A program made the translations under genes and the position numbers. Below the pieces are notes generated by a model. The model saw only the letters and a list, made by a program, of their open reading frames with translations, had not been told where the DNA came from and did not search any database. Positions 1 to 8,299 of a stretch of DNA of 56,410 nt are shown here, piece after piece. Each line of letters opens with the position of its first letter. Position 1 is the first letter of the stretch. Location: positions 1 through 56,410 of the forward strand of contig JAPOYT010000156.1 in NCBI GenBank assembly GCA_026706445.1, given 5' to 3'. Source of the stretch: Chloroflexota bacterium (lineage in GTDB: Bacteria; Chloroflexota; Anaerolineae; Aggregatilineales; Phototrophicaceae).

Positions 1-2
1 CA

Positions 3-83
3 AATCAAGTCCCTGCCGGCGCATCTGTGTTCATTCAGCGCTACTTCATTCGCGGGCTGACGCTGGGCGCGGTGAAGGGGTGA
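3..83 (+). pseudogene. C-terminal tail of a MalG-type sugar ABC permease (partial)
   Basis: The frame ending at the TGA at 81-83 reads ...QRYFIRGLTLGAVKG, the characteristic end of MalG-type carbohydrate ABC transporter permeases (inner-membrane subunit for sugar import). Upstream of the QRYF the residues do not look like a transmembrane segment in this frame, while another frame does carry SLPA, so either there is a frameshift close to the end or this is a decayed copy. The window starts inside it, so intactness cannot be judged. A second, diverged copy of the same tail lies at 3942-4013. Confidence 0.5.
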
Positions 84-87
84 AAAC

Positions 88-1827
88 CTACATCAAGTCC
101 TGCTGAGACTTGCCATCGCTAGATTTCTGCCGCGCGGCCCGCTTGAACGTGCCATGCTGCGGCGGCATGTCCAGGCCATCGCCGCCCAGTAAATCCCGAA
201 TCGAGAGAATTTGCAGCTTGCGATAGGTCTTGTTCCAGAAGTCGGACTCATAATTCCCGGCCGCCAGCGCTTCTTTGAGCATGGCGCTTGTCGGCAATTC
301 CAACGTGATGAACACGCCAATCGCCGCCTGCTCGCGCTCGACCACCCCTTTCAAGTCACGGATATCGCCAGCCTTTACCTTGCCCGACTTGACCTGTACG
401 ACGACTTTGCGTGCTTTCGGCTTGCCTTTGTCATCCTGCTCAAAGAAGTTGATGACGCCGTCGATGCCCTTGTCGCTGCCTTTCTTGCCGCGCCGCGAGC
501 CAGCTTGCCCGCCGACCGGCTTCGCGCCAACTAGCGACAGCGCCCACCACTCGAATTGATAGCGGCCTTCGTTATCCGAATCTTGCGCCAACGCCACAGC
601 AGCGTCCACAGTGGTCGGCTCGCCGATGACCGCGTAATCCTCGCCAGAGATCAACTCGAACATATCCTGCAAACGATACTTTTGCAGGGCGATACTGAGG
701 TGCGTGATGTCGATGCCGATCCATTTTCTACCAAGTTTATGGGCGGCCGCAATCGCCGTGCCGCAGCCGCAGAAGGGATCGAGGACAAGATCGCCCTTGT
801 TGCTGCTGGCGCGGATGATGCGCTCCATGAGGGCGACTGGCTTTTGCGTCGGGTAGCCGAGCCGTTCTTTGGCGTGGGATGCAATTGGCTTAACATCTGT
901 CCATAAATCGCCGGCAATTTGCCCTCGGGCGTCTGTCAAATATCGTTTGAGTCGCGGCTGGCCGTTTTCTTTTGCAGGCCAATGAATCATCCCAAGACTA
1001 TCCAAGACATCCAGTTTAGAATGAATACCTAAGTCATCCCATTTACTTTTTGTTGGTAAATCAGGTTTTATCCAATCTGGGAGTCTATTGTATCCTGGCA
1101 ACGCCCAAGCTCGTCCTCTACTTGGTTCGCGACCACGCCAGGATTGATATGCTTCTGATCCCCCTGCTTTTCCACCGGTTATCGCATCCGCACTGTAGTT
1201 TCCTCTATCGTCTTTATACCTGAATCCAGTCCGAATGTATTCCTCATCGTACTCCATATAATTTACATTCCAGCACCAGTCCAAGCTTCGGCTGTACATT
1301 AAGACAACATCGTGGATTGCAGACCATTGTTTTGAACTTAAATCGTGCGCGCTGGTCCTTTTCCAAATCACTTCGCTTCTAAAGTTCTCCACGCCAAAAA
1401 TGGCGTCCAAGACAATCTTCAAATAATGGCTGGCGGTCGGGTCGCAGTGCAGGTACAAGCTGCCGGTCGGTTTCAGCACACGCCGCAACTCGACCAGCCG
1501 CGCCGTCATCATGACCAGATAAGCCATCATCTGATTGCGGTCGATCAGGTTCAATAGCGCTTCAATCGCGGTGGAGACCTTCTCGGGCGCAACGGTAATC
1601 AGGTCGCGGTAGGTGTCCTCAGCGGTTTCGCCCCAATGCCAAGTATCCTCAAAGGCGGTGATTTGCGCTTCGCTATCGGCGCCGGCCTCGGATTTGAACA
1701 GCACGTTGTAATTACGGTTGCTGTTGAAGGGCGGGTCGAGGTAAATCAGGTCGACGCATTCGTCGGGGAAATACTCGTGGTCGCGCAGGATTTCCAGGTT
1801 GTCGCCATAGTACAATCTATTTTTCAT
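88..1827 (-). CDS. Fused site-specific DNA methyltransferase and Mrr-like nuclease
   Basis: Predicted 579-residue enzyme that methylates adenine N6 or cytosine N4 in DNA. The motifs are in beta-class order: DPPF at residues 31-34 (catalytic motif IV) precedes DPFCGCG at 350-356 (AdoMet binding). Residues about 415-520 form a separate PD-(D/E)XK-type nuclease domain of the Mrr kind, with GID (Asp456) and QVK (Gln478-Lys480) as probable active-site residues. One polypeptide therefore holds modification and cleavage, like a single-protein restriction-modification or methyl-dependent system. The stretch encoding residues about 145-295, where a target-recognition region is expected, is clearly more AT-rich than its flanks, suggesting module exchange. 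No separate specificity or helicase subunit is adjacent. Family assignment is firm; the cleavage role is inferred. Confidence 0.88.
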   Translation of the reverse strand: MKNRLYYGDNLEILRDHEYFPDECVDLIYLDPPFNSNRNYNVLFKSEAGADSEAQITAFEDTWHWGETAEDTYRDLITVAPEKVSTAIEALLNLIDRNQMMAYLVMMTARLVELRRVLKPTGSLYLHCDPTASHYLKIVLDAIFGVENFRSEVIWKRTSAHDLSSKQWSAIHDVVLMYSRSLDWCWNVNYMEYDEEYIRTGFRYKDDRGNYSADAITGGKAGGSEAYQSWRGREPSRGRAWALPGYNRLPDWIKPDLPTKSKWDDLGIHSKLDVLDSLGMIHWPAKENGQPRLKRYLTDARGQIAGDLWTDVKPIASHAKERLGYPTQKPVALMERIIRASSNKGDLVLDPFCGCGTAIAAAHKLGRKWIGIDITHLSIALQKYRLQDMFELISGEDYAVIGEPTTVDAAVALAQDSDNEGRYQFEWWALSLVGAKPVGGQAGSRRGKKGSDKGIDGVINFFEQDDKGKPKARKVVVQVKSGKVKAGDIRDLKGVVEREQAAIGVFITLELPTSAMLKEALAAGNYESDFWNKTYRKLQILSIRDLLGGDGLDMPPQHGTFKRAARQKSSDGKSQQDLM

Positions 1828-1890
1828 AGAGCCCCCGGCAAACCGCCCCTAATCTGACACGCCAGCAAGACGCCAACTAGGCGATTCAAG

Positions 1891-1896
1891 TATAAT
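1891..1896 (+). promoter_or_regulatory. -10 element of first PHP gene
   Basis: Perfect TATAAT about 42 bases before the ATG at 1938. No convincing -35 box is seen. The stretch from this box to the ATG is nearly identical to the one ahead of the paralogue at 2992, which supports it being a conserved promoter and leader. Confidence 0.5.
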
Positions 1897-1937
1897 ACTT
1901 GGAGCAAACCTCGCACACCGAAGGACGGTACACGAAC

Positions 1938-2852
1938 ATGACCCCCACCTCCCTCCCCTTCGCCCAGCCGGGCCACTTCTACCGCGGCAACCTGCACGGG
2001 CATTCGACCAACTCGGACGGCCTTTGGTCGCCGGCCGAATACGTCCGCCAATATCGGCAGAACGGCTACGACTTTGTCGCGCTGACTGACCACTGCCTGG
2101 AACAGTACGGCTACCCGCTCAGCGACACGCGCCAGTTCCGCAGCGACGATTTCACCACGTTGATCGGCGCCGAGCTGCATCCGGGGCGGATCGAGTCAGG
2201 CTCGGTCTGGCATTTGCTGGCGGTCGGTTTGCCGCTGAATTTTGAGACGCATCGCGAGGGCGACACCGGCGCCAGCGTCGCCCGGCGCGTCATGGCAGCG
2301 GGCGCATTTCTGGCGGCGACGCATCCCGACTGGTATTGCTTTACCGTGGCCGACTTTGAAACGCTGGAGGCGGCGGACGCAATCGAATGTTACAACGGCG
2401 GCGCTGACGCGGGCTGCGACCGCGGCTACAGCTGGCACTATATTGATATGCTGCTGCACCGAGGGCATCGGGTGGGCGCCATCGCCGTCGATGACCTGCA
2501 TGCGGGCACGGCCGGTCTGGGCGATTTCATGCGCGGCTGGGTGCAGGTCAAGGCGGAGGCGCTTGCGCCGGAAGCCCTGCTGCGGGCGCTCAAAGCGGGG
2601 CACTATTACGCGAGCACCGGTCCCCAACTGCACAATGTTGAATTTCGGGGGCGCGAAAAGCTGGTGGTCGAGTGCTCGCCAGTGAGGCAGATCTTGGTCA
2701 CCGGCGAGCATGCGGGCGCGTTGCGGGTCAGCGGCAGCGGGCTGCGGGGCGCCGAGTTTGATCTGAGCGAATTCGATTCGCGCTGGCTGCGGGTGACCGC
2801 GCGCGATGAAAGGGGCGGACGCGCCTGGACGAATCCCGTTTGGCTGGAGTGA
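1938..2852 (+). CDS. PHP-domain metal-dependent phosphoesterase, copy 1
   Basis: Predicted 304-residue PHP-fold hydrolase that would cleave phosphoester bonds using bound divalent metals; substrate unknown. Metal-ligand motifs are visible in order: HGH (His20, His22) followed by NSDG, TDH at 50-52, GAELH near 78, THP near 135 and a late DDLHA. An upstream TTG at 1899 would extend the frame by 13 codons, but it lies two bases after a TATAAT box; the ATG at 1938 follows an AAGGACGG ribosome site and is preferred. The next gene is a close paralogue in the same orientation, each with its own copy of the leader, so they appear to be separately transcribed tandem duplicates rather than an operon. 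Confidence 0.85.
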   Translation: MTPTSLPFAQPGHFYRGNLHGHSTNSDGLWSPAEYVRQYRQNGYDFVALTDHCLEQYGYPLSDTRQFRSDDFTTLIGAELHPGRIESGSVWHLLAVGLPLNFETHREGDTGASVARRVMAAGAFLAATHPDWYCFTVADFETLEAADAIECYNGGADAGCDRGYSWHYIDMLLHRGHRVGAIAVDDLHAGTAGLGDFMRGWVQVKAEALAPEALLRALKAGHYYASTGPQLHNVEFRGREKLVVECSPVRQILVTGEHAGALRVSGSGLRGAEFDLSEFDSRWLRVTARDERGGRAWTNPVWLE

Positions 2853-2944
2853 GGGTGGCAAATGCTCGCCTGAAGCGCCACTCGCGCCCGAGTCAACTCG
2901 CCCTTAGCTAGCGCGCCAGCGAGCCGCTGACCAGCCGATTGTAG

Positions 2945-2950
2945 TACAAT
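2945..2950 (+). promoter_or_regulatory. -10 element of second PHP gene
   Basis: TACAAT at the position equivalent to the TATAAT before the first PHP gene, followed by the same leader of about 40 bases to the ATG at 2992. One base differs from consensus, so this copy may be weaker. Confidence 0.42.
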
Positions 2951-2991
2951 ACTTGGAGCAAACCTCATACAGCAAAGGACGGTACACGAAT

Positions 2992-3921
2992 ATGCCCCCT
3001 TTAACCCTCTCCACCCTGCCCTTCGCCCAGCCGGGACGCTTCTACCGCGGCAACCTGCACGGGCACTCGACCAACTCCGATGGCGCCTGGAGCCCGGCCG
3101 AATACTGCCGCCAATATCGGCAGAACGGCTACGACTTTGTCGCGCTGACTGACCACTGCACGGAGCAGCACGGCTTTGACATCAGCGACACGCGCGAGTT
3201 TCGCAGCGACGACTTCACCACGCTGATCGGCGCCGAGCTGCATCCGGGGCAGATCGAGTCGGGCTCGGCCTGGCATCTGCTGGCGGTGGGACTGCCGCTG
3301 GATTTCGAGACGCAGCGCGAGGGCGACACCGGCGCCAGCGTGGCCAGGCGCGCCATGGCAGCGGGCGCTTTTGTGGCGGCGACGCATCCCAATTGGTATA
3401 CCTTTACCGTGGCCGACTTTGAAACGCTGGACGGGGCGCACGCGGTTGAATGTTACAACGGCGGCTGCGATGTGGATACTGACCGCGGCTATAGCTGGCA
3501 CTTTATTGATATGCTGCTTCATCGGGGACATCGGGTGGGCGCGATCGCCGTTGATGACATTCATGCCGGTGACGAGAGTCTTGGTGATTTCATGCGCGGC
3601 TGGGTGCAGGTCAAGGCGGAATCGCTTGCGCCGGAAGCGCTGCTGCGGGCGCTCAAAGCCGGGCATTATTACTCGAGCACCGGACCTCAACTGCACAATG
3701 TTGAGCTGCTGGGGCGCGAAAAGCTGCTGGTCGAGTGCTCGCCAGTAAGGCAGATCTTGGTCACCGGCGAGAAGGCCGGCGCGTTGCGGGTCGTCGGCGG
3801 CGGGCTGCGGGGCGCGGAGTTTGATCTGAGCGAATTCGAGTCGCGCTGGCTGCGGGTGACCGCGCGCGATGAGGCTGGCGGCCGCGCCTGGACGAATCCG
3901 GTATGGTTGGAGTGCGATTGA
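2992..3921 (+). CDS. PHP-domain metal-dependent phosphoesterase, copy 2
   Basis: Predicted 309-residue paralogue of the preceding gene, very similar over the whole length, with the same HGH, TDH, GAELH, THP and late DD(I/L)HA metal-binding motifs. It has a five-residue insertion after the start and a CYNGGCDVDTD version of the central loop. The ATG at 2992 is chosen over the TTG at 2953 for the same reasons as in copy 1: the conserved AAAGGACGG site lies just ahead. All catalytic motifs are retained in both copies, so neither looks like a pseudogene; substrate divergence or dosage are both possible explanations for keeping two. Confidence 0.84.
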   Translation: MPPLTLSTLPFAQPGRFYRGNLHGHSTNSDGAWSPAEYCRQYRQNGYDFVALTDHCTEQHGFDISDTREFRSDDFTTLIGAELHPGQIESGSAWHLLAVGLPLDFETQREGDTGASVARRAMAAGAFVAATHPNWYTFTVADFETLDGAHAVECYNGGCDVDTDRGYSWHFIDMLLHRGHRVGAIAVDDIHAGDESLGDFMRGWVQVKAESLAPEALLRALKAGHYYSSTGPQLHNVELLGREKLLVECSPVRQILVTGEKAGALRVVGGGLRGAEFDLSEFESRWLRVTARDEAGGRAWTNPVWLECD

Positions 3922-3941
3922 GCGATTGCCGCGCCGCTCCG

Positions 3942-4013
3942 ATAATCTGTGATTTCATCTTCTTCCTGCCGTATTTTATTCGCGGGCTGAAACTTGGCGC
4001 GGTGAAGGAGTAG
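3942..4013 (+). pseudogene. Second remnant of a MalG-type permease tail
   Basis: The frame ending at the TAG at 4011-4013 reads IFFLPYFIRGLKLGAVKE, closely matching the permease tail at 3-83. There is no permease gene upstream, since the PHP gene ends at 3921. The last 36 bases of the two tails align at roughly 30 of 36 positions. It is most simply a leftover of a duplication or insertion event at the 3' end of a malG-like gene. Confidence 0.5.
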
Positions 4014-4110
4014 ACCGCCACCCCAGTTATTGGGGTAAATTCGCGCCATCCTTCGTTGTATAGTGTTATTAGTGTTGCTTTGCACACTCAAATCGTATTG
4101 GAGTCAACTG

Positions 4111-6459
4111 ATGGATTTCGAGCTACTAAAGGAAGCACTATTCAAATCAGACGCATTAAGAGCGGACGATGACATCCAGCAGGATGTAGTAGAACGGATA
4201 CAACCGTTGCGCGCGGAAGGCTGGCCGCTTGATTTGAATCCGCGAGTTCGTGAAGCGCTGGTACAAGCCAGAATCCACAAGCCATATCGACATCAGGCAG
4301 AGGCGATTCAACGTTCGCTGGAAGGTCATGATGTTGTGTTGGAGTCGCCAACGGCGAGCGGGAAGACGCTGGCTTTCACTGCACCGATGCTCCATGCCTT
4401 GCTGGAAGACTACCGTGCCCATGCCCTAATGATTTATCCGATGAAAGCCTTGGCTTTCGACCAGCGGTTGCAACTACGCAAGATTTGCGAGCCGCTTGGC
4501 ATCGAATCTTGGCCCTATGACGGCGACACGGATAAAGAGCATAAAGACGCGATGCGCGCCTCGCCGCCGCAGGTATTGCTTACCAATCCGGAGTATCTGA
4601 ACGCGTCGTTCCTTGGGCATGCCGACAAGTGGCAACATTTCCTGAACAATCTGCGCTACGTTGTGATAGATGAGATGCACGAATATCGCGGCTTCTTCGG
4701 CAGCAATATGGCTTTGCTACTACGCCGATTCTTTTTGCAGCTAGAGCGATTGGGGACGCATCCACGGGTATTCCTCTCCACCGCGACTTGCGCCAACCCG
4801 GTCGAACATGCCAAGAACCTCACTGGACGAGATGTCAAACTTGTGCAGGCGCGCAATGTTCTTTTGCCCAAACGCCATTTCTTCTTCGTCAAACCAGAAA
4901 TTCCTGAACATCTCTACTGGCAGATTTTTCAGCTTCGCATCGAGAACGCTGCAATAGCTATATTGCAAGCGGGGTTGCAAGCGCTTATCTTCTGCCCGAC
5001 CAAGCGCTTCTTGGAAGATGCCTTTCGAAACTGCCAAGCTAAGGTCGCGGAACTTGGCTTTGATTACAATCAGCTTTCTATCTTCCACGCTGACCTCAAA
5101 CACGAAACCCGACAAAGTATTCAGCAGGATATCAAAGATGGTGAAACGCGCGTCATCTTCACGACGAACGCGTTGGAACTGGGGCTGGATATTGGTGGGC
5201 TTGACGGAGTGGTGCTGGCCGGTTTCCCATCCAATATCATGTCGGCATGGCAGCAAATAGGGCGCGCGGGGCGTGGCTGGGACCGCGATGCTTTCGTGCT
5301 TTTCTATGCCATGAACGATCCTATCGACCAATTCTTCGTGAACAATATCAACGCATTTCTGAATCGACAATTTGACCATTTGGTCGTGGACCCGAAGAAC
5401 GATCAACTAATTGAGAATCACCTTCCAGCATTGGTGCAGGAGACCAATGGAGAGCCAATCGCTTCAGACAGGCAGGTGCTAGGTAACTCGTTCTATGATG
5501 CCTACATAAAAGATGGCGGCAAGCCAATTAAAGGTTGGCGCCCTCAGTATTACATGAACCTGCGCGGCAGCATCGGTCGCTCATACAAGCTGAAGCGCGA
5601 GAATGAAGAGGTAGGCCAGATTTCGGAACTTCGCCGCTTCCGTGAAGCGTACACTGGCGCAATCTTCACCTTCTTTGGCAGGAAGTATCGCGTCCGCGCC
5701 CATGAAGAAGACGCCGTTATCTTGGAAGCGGCCGAACCGAACCTCAGAACCGATGCAGGATTCTATCCGGCGCTGTACCGGGGCCAACTGATAGATGGTT
5801 TCGCCTATGGAGACTTGCAAGTGATCCATGGCAAGTTGAACATTACGCAGAATTTCACTGGTTACAAATTGATTGACGAGCGCACTGAAGAAGTACGTGA
5901 GTCTCACCCTTCATCACAGGCGCTGTACCAGAATAATCTGCATGCGGTGTGGTTTGATGTCCCAGAAGAAAACGGCAATCCTGAGGGAATCGGCGCGTTG
6001 GAGAATATCCTTCGCGTAGGCGCTATGTTTGTGATTCCCGCAGACCGCTTTGATACCAGTACTTGGTCAACGCTTAAGGATGGGCTAACGGTCTACTACT
6101 ATGAGAACTACGAAGGTGGCATCGGTGTTGCTCGCAAGTTCTTTGAAGTTTGGCCGAATGTACTCACCAAGGGCATCGAAGTTGCACAGAACTGCCCCTG
6201 CCGCTCCGGCTGTCAGAATTGCATAGAACCAGCCAAAACTTGGAACTCGAGCAACACTGCCATCGACAAACAGGCTGGTCTTGAATTGGCGAAGCATCTG
6301 CTCGCCACCGAGAAGGGCGGTCCGGATCTCCAAATGCGCAACGGACGCCTCGTCAAGATAATGCAGGATAACATGTCTACTGTCATTTCTGTCCGTGTAG
6401 AAGAGCCCTGCAAAGAGCAGGCAGAAGCCGAACATGAGTGTGATCGGGAAAAATGTTAA
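4111..6459 (+). CDS. MrfA/YprA-type DEAD/DEAH helicase with DUF1998 C-terminus
   Basis: Predicted 782-residue superfamily 2 helicase. Residues 79-87 (ESPTASGKT) are the ATP-binding loop, 187-190 (DEMH) the Mg/ATP hydrolysis box, STAT and QQIGRAGRG the later helicase motifs, and residues 695-704 (CPCRSGCQNC) the four-cysteine CxCx3CxxC cluster in the C-terminal DUF1998 region, as in Bacillus subtilis MrfA. That protein works in repair of mitomycin C adducts with the nuclease MrfB; no MrfB-like gene is beside this one. A start at 4063 would add 16 codons, but the ATG at 4111 has a TTGGAG site seven bases ahead. The fold assignment is firm; the repair role is by family analogy, and the neighbourhood of a modification enzyme leaves a defence role open. 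Confidence 0.87.
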   Translation: MDFELLKEALFKSDALRADDDIQQDVVERIQPLRAEGWPLDLNPRVREALVQARIHKPYRHQAEAIQRSLEGHDVVLESPTASGKTLAFTAPMLHALLEDYRAHALMIYPMKALAFDQRLQLRKICEPLGIESWPYDGDTDKEHKDAMRASPPQVLLTNPEYLNASFLGHADKWQHFLNNLRYVVIDEMHEYRGFFGSNMALLLRRFFLQLERLGTHPRVFLSTATCANPVEHAKNLTGRDVKLVQARNVLLPKRHFFFVKPEIPEHLYWQIFQLRIENAAIAILQAGLQALIFCPTKRFLEDAFRNCQAKVAELGFDYNQLSIFHADLKHETRQSIQQDIKDGETRVIFTTNALELGLDIGGLDGVVLAGFPSNIMSAWQQIGRAGRGWDRDAFVLFYAMNDPIDQFFVNNINAFLNRQFDHLVVDPKNDQLIENHLPALVQETNGEPIASDRQVLGNSFYDAYIKDGGKPIKGWRPQYYMNLRGSIGRSYKLKRENEEVGQISELRRFREAYTGAIFTFFGRKYRVRAHEEDAVILEAAEPNLRTDAGFYPALYRGQLIDGFAYGDLQVIHGKLNITQNFTGYKLIDERTEEVRESHPSSQALYQNNLHAVWFDVPEENGNPEGIGALENILRVGAMFVIPADRFDTSTWSTLKDGLTVYYYENYEGGIGVARKFFEVWPNVLTKGIEVAQNCPCRSGCQNCIEPAKTWNSSNTAIDKQAGLELAKHLLATEKGGPDLQMRNGRLVKIMQDNMSTVISVRVEEPCKEQAEAEHECDREKC

Positions 6460-6482
6460 GATAAGCGCAGTGGATGGAGTGC

Positions 6483-7391
6483 CTACCCCTCCCGCAACTG
6501 ACGCGCCAACAGCCCGCTGATTCCGCGAATCAACGCGTAGGGCAGCGCCACCGGCAGGACCAGCTCAATCGCGACCATCATCGCCAAAGCCACCGCCAAA
6601 CGCATATTCGCCGCCTGCATCGCCAGCTCGGAGGCTTCGCGCGCCCCATCCAGCGCCGCCGATAGAAACTGCAAGTTCAAGTGCTGCAGCATATTGATCA
6701 GGACGAAATAAAAGGCGACCCAAGCCACCGACGAGGTGACGGCGATGGCGCGAAAGGGCACGAAGGCGCCGATGCCGACGCCGACCATGCCGAACATCAG
6801 CGGCTCCAGCACCAGGCGCAGCAGCGCCGTGATCGACATGATGATGATCAGGATATAGGTGAAGGGACCCGACTCCCGCAATGGAAACAAACCAGCGTAG
6901 TGCATGATGATCAGCGGCGGACCAAAGATGGCGGCGCCTTGCACGATGAGGATGAGGTCGTCCATCTTTCGCCAAATCGCCGAAGCCACCTTGCCCAGAA
7001 AGATCTGCTCAAGCGACATCGGCGTCGACATCAGCAGTTGCATGGTATTGTTGCGGATTTCATCAGCCATGGCTGCAGCCGAGTTGGCGGCGATGGAGAA
7101 GAGCGCGCGCAGATAAAATATGATGCCGACCGGAATCACCAGCACCGAAACGACGATGACGGTCGTCGCCAGATCGGTGACGAAGGGGAAGACGATGCCG
7201 GCGAGCAATGCCAACACCCAGAAGCCGCTGGTGTAAAAGATCGGTTCAAACTCCGGCGGCAGCGTGCGCCAATACAAGCCGAGGTGCCGCCGCACGATTG
7301 GGTTGGTGGCGCGCGCCCAATAGGGCAGCGTGTCCATCGGCGAGCGATCATCGACTTCTATGAGATTCTGCGGTTTCGCGTTTGCGGCCAT
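6483..7391 (-). CDS. ABC-2-type transporter permease-like membrane protein
   Basis: Predicted 302-residue integral membrane protein with about six hydrophobic segments. The cytosolic-loop sequence ADEIRNNTMQLLMSTPMS, close to residues 108-125, corresponds to the E-x-x-x-x-T-x-x-L-L-x-x-T-P-x-S motif of ABC-2 permeases, which export drugs, lipids or polysaccharides with a separate ATPase. No ATPase gene is next to it, so its partner must be encoded elsewhere or it is an orphan. The stop is 24 bases past the end of the convergent helicase gene. The substrate cannot be predicted. Confidence 0.7.
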   Translation of the reverse strand: MAANAKPQNLIEVDDRSPMDTLPYWARATNPIVRRHLGLYWRTLPPEFEPIFYTSGFWVLALLAGIVFPFVTDLATTVIVVSVLVIPVGIIFYLRALFSIAANSAAAMADEIRNNTMQLLMSTPMSLEQIFLGKVASAIWRKMDDLILIVQGAAIFGPPLIIMHYAGLFPLRESGPFTYILIIIMSITALLRLVLEPLMFGMVGVGIGAFVPFRAIAVTSSVAWVAFYFVLINMLQHLNLQFLSAALDGAREASELAMQAANMRLAVALAMMVAIELVLPVALPYALIRGISGLLARQLREG

Positions 7392-7399
7392 CAGCGCCT

Positions 7400-8143
7400 T
7401 TACTCGTCGGAGAATTCGATTCCGCGATAGATCTCGGATAGCGGCAACTGGCAGCCGATCATCTCGAGCGGGATGACCTTATCGATTGAACTGTATGATT
7501 GCCAATGCCAACCGCCATCTGCGCGGGTATAAGCGTCGATGCGGACGCCGTATTGGTCAACGATGAGGTAGCCGCGAAGGCTGGGCAGCGACTGATAATA
7601 CCTAAGCTTGGCGCTGCGGTCATAATCGGCAGTCGTCGGCGAGAGCACTTCGACCACCAATATCGGATTGAGCAAGGTCGTCTCATCGTCTCGCAGTTGC
7701 GCCGCGCCGTAAACCACGCTCAAATCGGGATATACATGGCGGCCCTCGCTTATTTCCACTCGCATATCGCTGTTGCAGACGGTGTAGTTGCTTCCTGATA
7801 GCTGTAACTCCAGCGCGAAGGTCATTCTGACTTTGACTCTCGAATGATTGAATGTTCCGCCGGTCATGTCGTATATGATTCCATCAATGAACTCATGCTT
7901 GCGCTCGCTCTCGTGTTCAAACGCCAGATACTCTTCAACCGTGAATAGGTGCGGCATGGGGTAGCCCGGCACATAATCGGGATGCGCAGGCGCGTCGGGA
8001 TCGATATCGCCCCAGTCATAAATCACGCCGTCGATGAACTCATGCTTGAACTCGCTTCGCTCTTCAAATGCGAAGTACTCCTCAACGGTAAATAGGTGAG
8101 GACGGGGCAAAACGTCTGCGCGCTCAATCGCCATTTTGTCCAC
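7400..8143 (-). CDS. Uma2-family (DUF820) putative endonuclease with doubled N-terminal motif
   Basis: Predicted 247-residue member of the Uma2 family, a PD-(D/E)XK-like fold common and often multicopy in Chloroflexota and Cyanobacteria; its cellular role is not settled. The fold motifs are SDMRVE and YPDLSVVYG, then ILVVEVLSPTTADYDRSAK, with the nuclease-like Asp, Glu and Lys. Unusually the N-terminal PHLFTVEEY...KHEFIDG block occurs twice, at residues 13-44 and 62-93, where family members normally have one. The first start is a GTG at 8143; an ATG three codons later (8134) is equally possible. It lies 8 bases upstream of the permease gene in the same direction, so the two may be co-transcribed. 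Confidence 0.82.
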   Translation of the reverse strand: MDKMAIERADVLPRPHLFTVEEYFAFEERSEFKHEFIDGVIYDWGDIDPDAPAHPDYVPGYPMPHLFTVEEYLAFEHESERKHEFIDGIIYDMTGGTFNHSRVKVRMTFALELQLSGSNYTVCNSDMRVEISEGRHVYPDLSVVYGAAQLRDDETTLLNPILVVEVLSPTTADYDRSAKLRYYQSLPSLRGYLIVDQYGVRIDAYTRADGGWHWQSYSSIDKVIPLEMIGCQLPLSEIYRGIEFSDE

Positions 8144-8299
8144 TCGATTTCGCTACTTGTGCCGCCATTATAACACGCGCGGGAACAGTAAAGTTCAAGG
8201 ACGTCGCGCCGGCGCGCGGGCGCAGCGCTCATCGGCGAACATGCAAGCGAGCGCCAAATATGTTAGAAATGGGTTGAATATGTCTGCCCGGAGCGCATC

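Noticed and set aside
2196-2861. Long minus-strand frames opposite the PHP genes (also 3001-3696)
   Set aside because: Both are shadows of the well-supported plus-strand PHP genes and appear in parallel in each because the two genes are duplicates.
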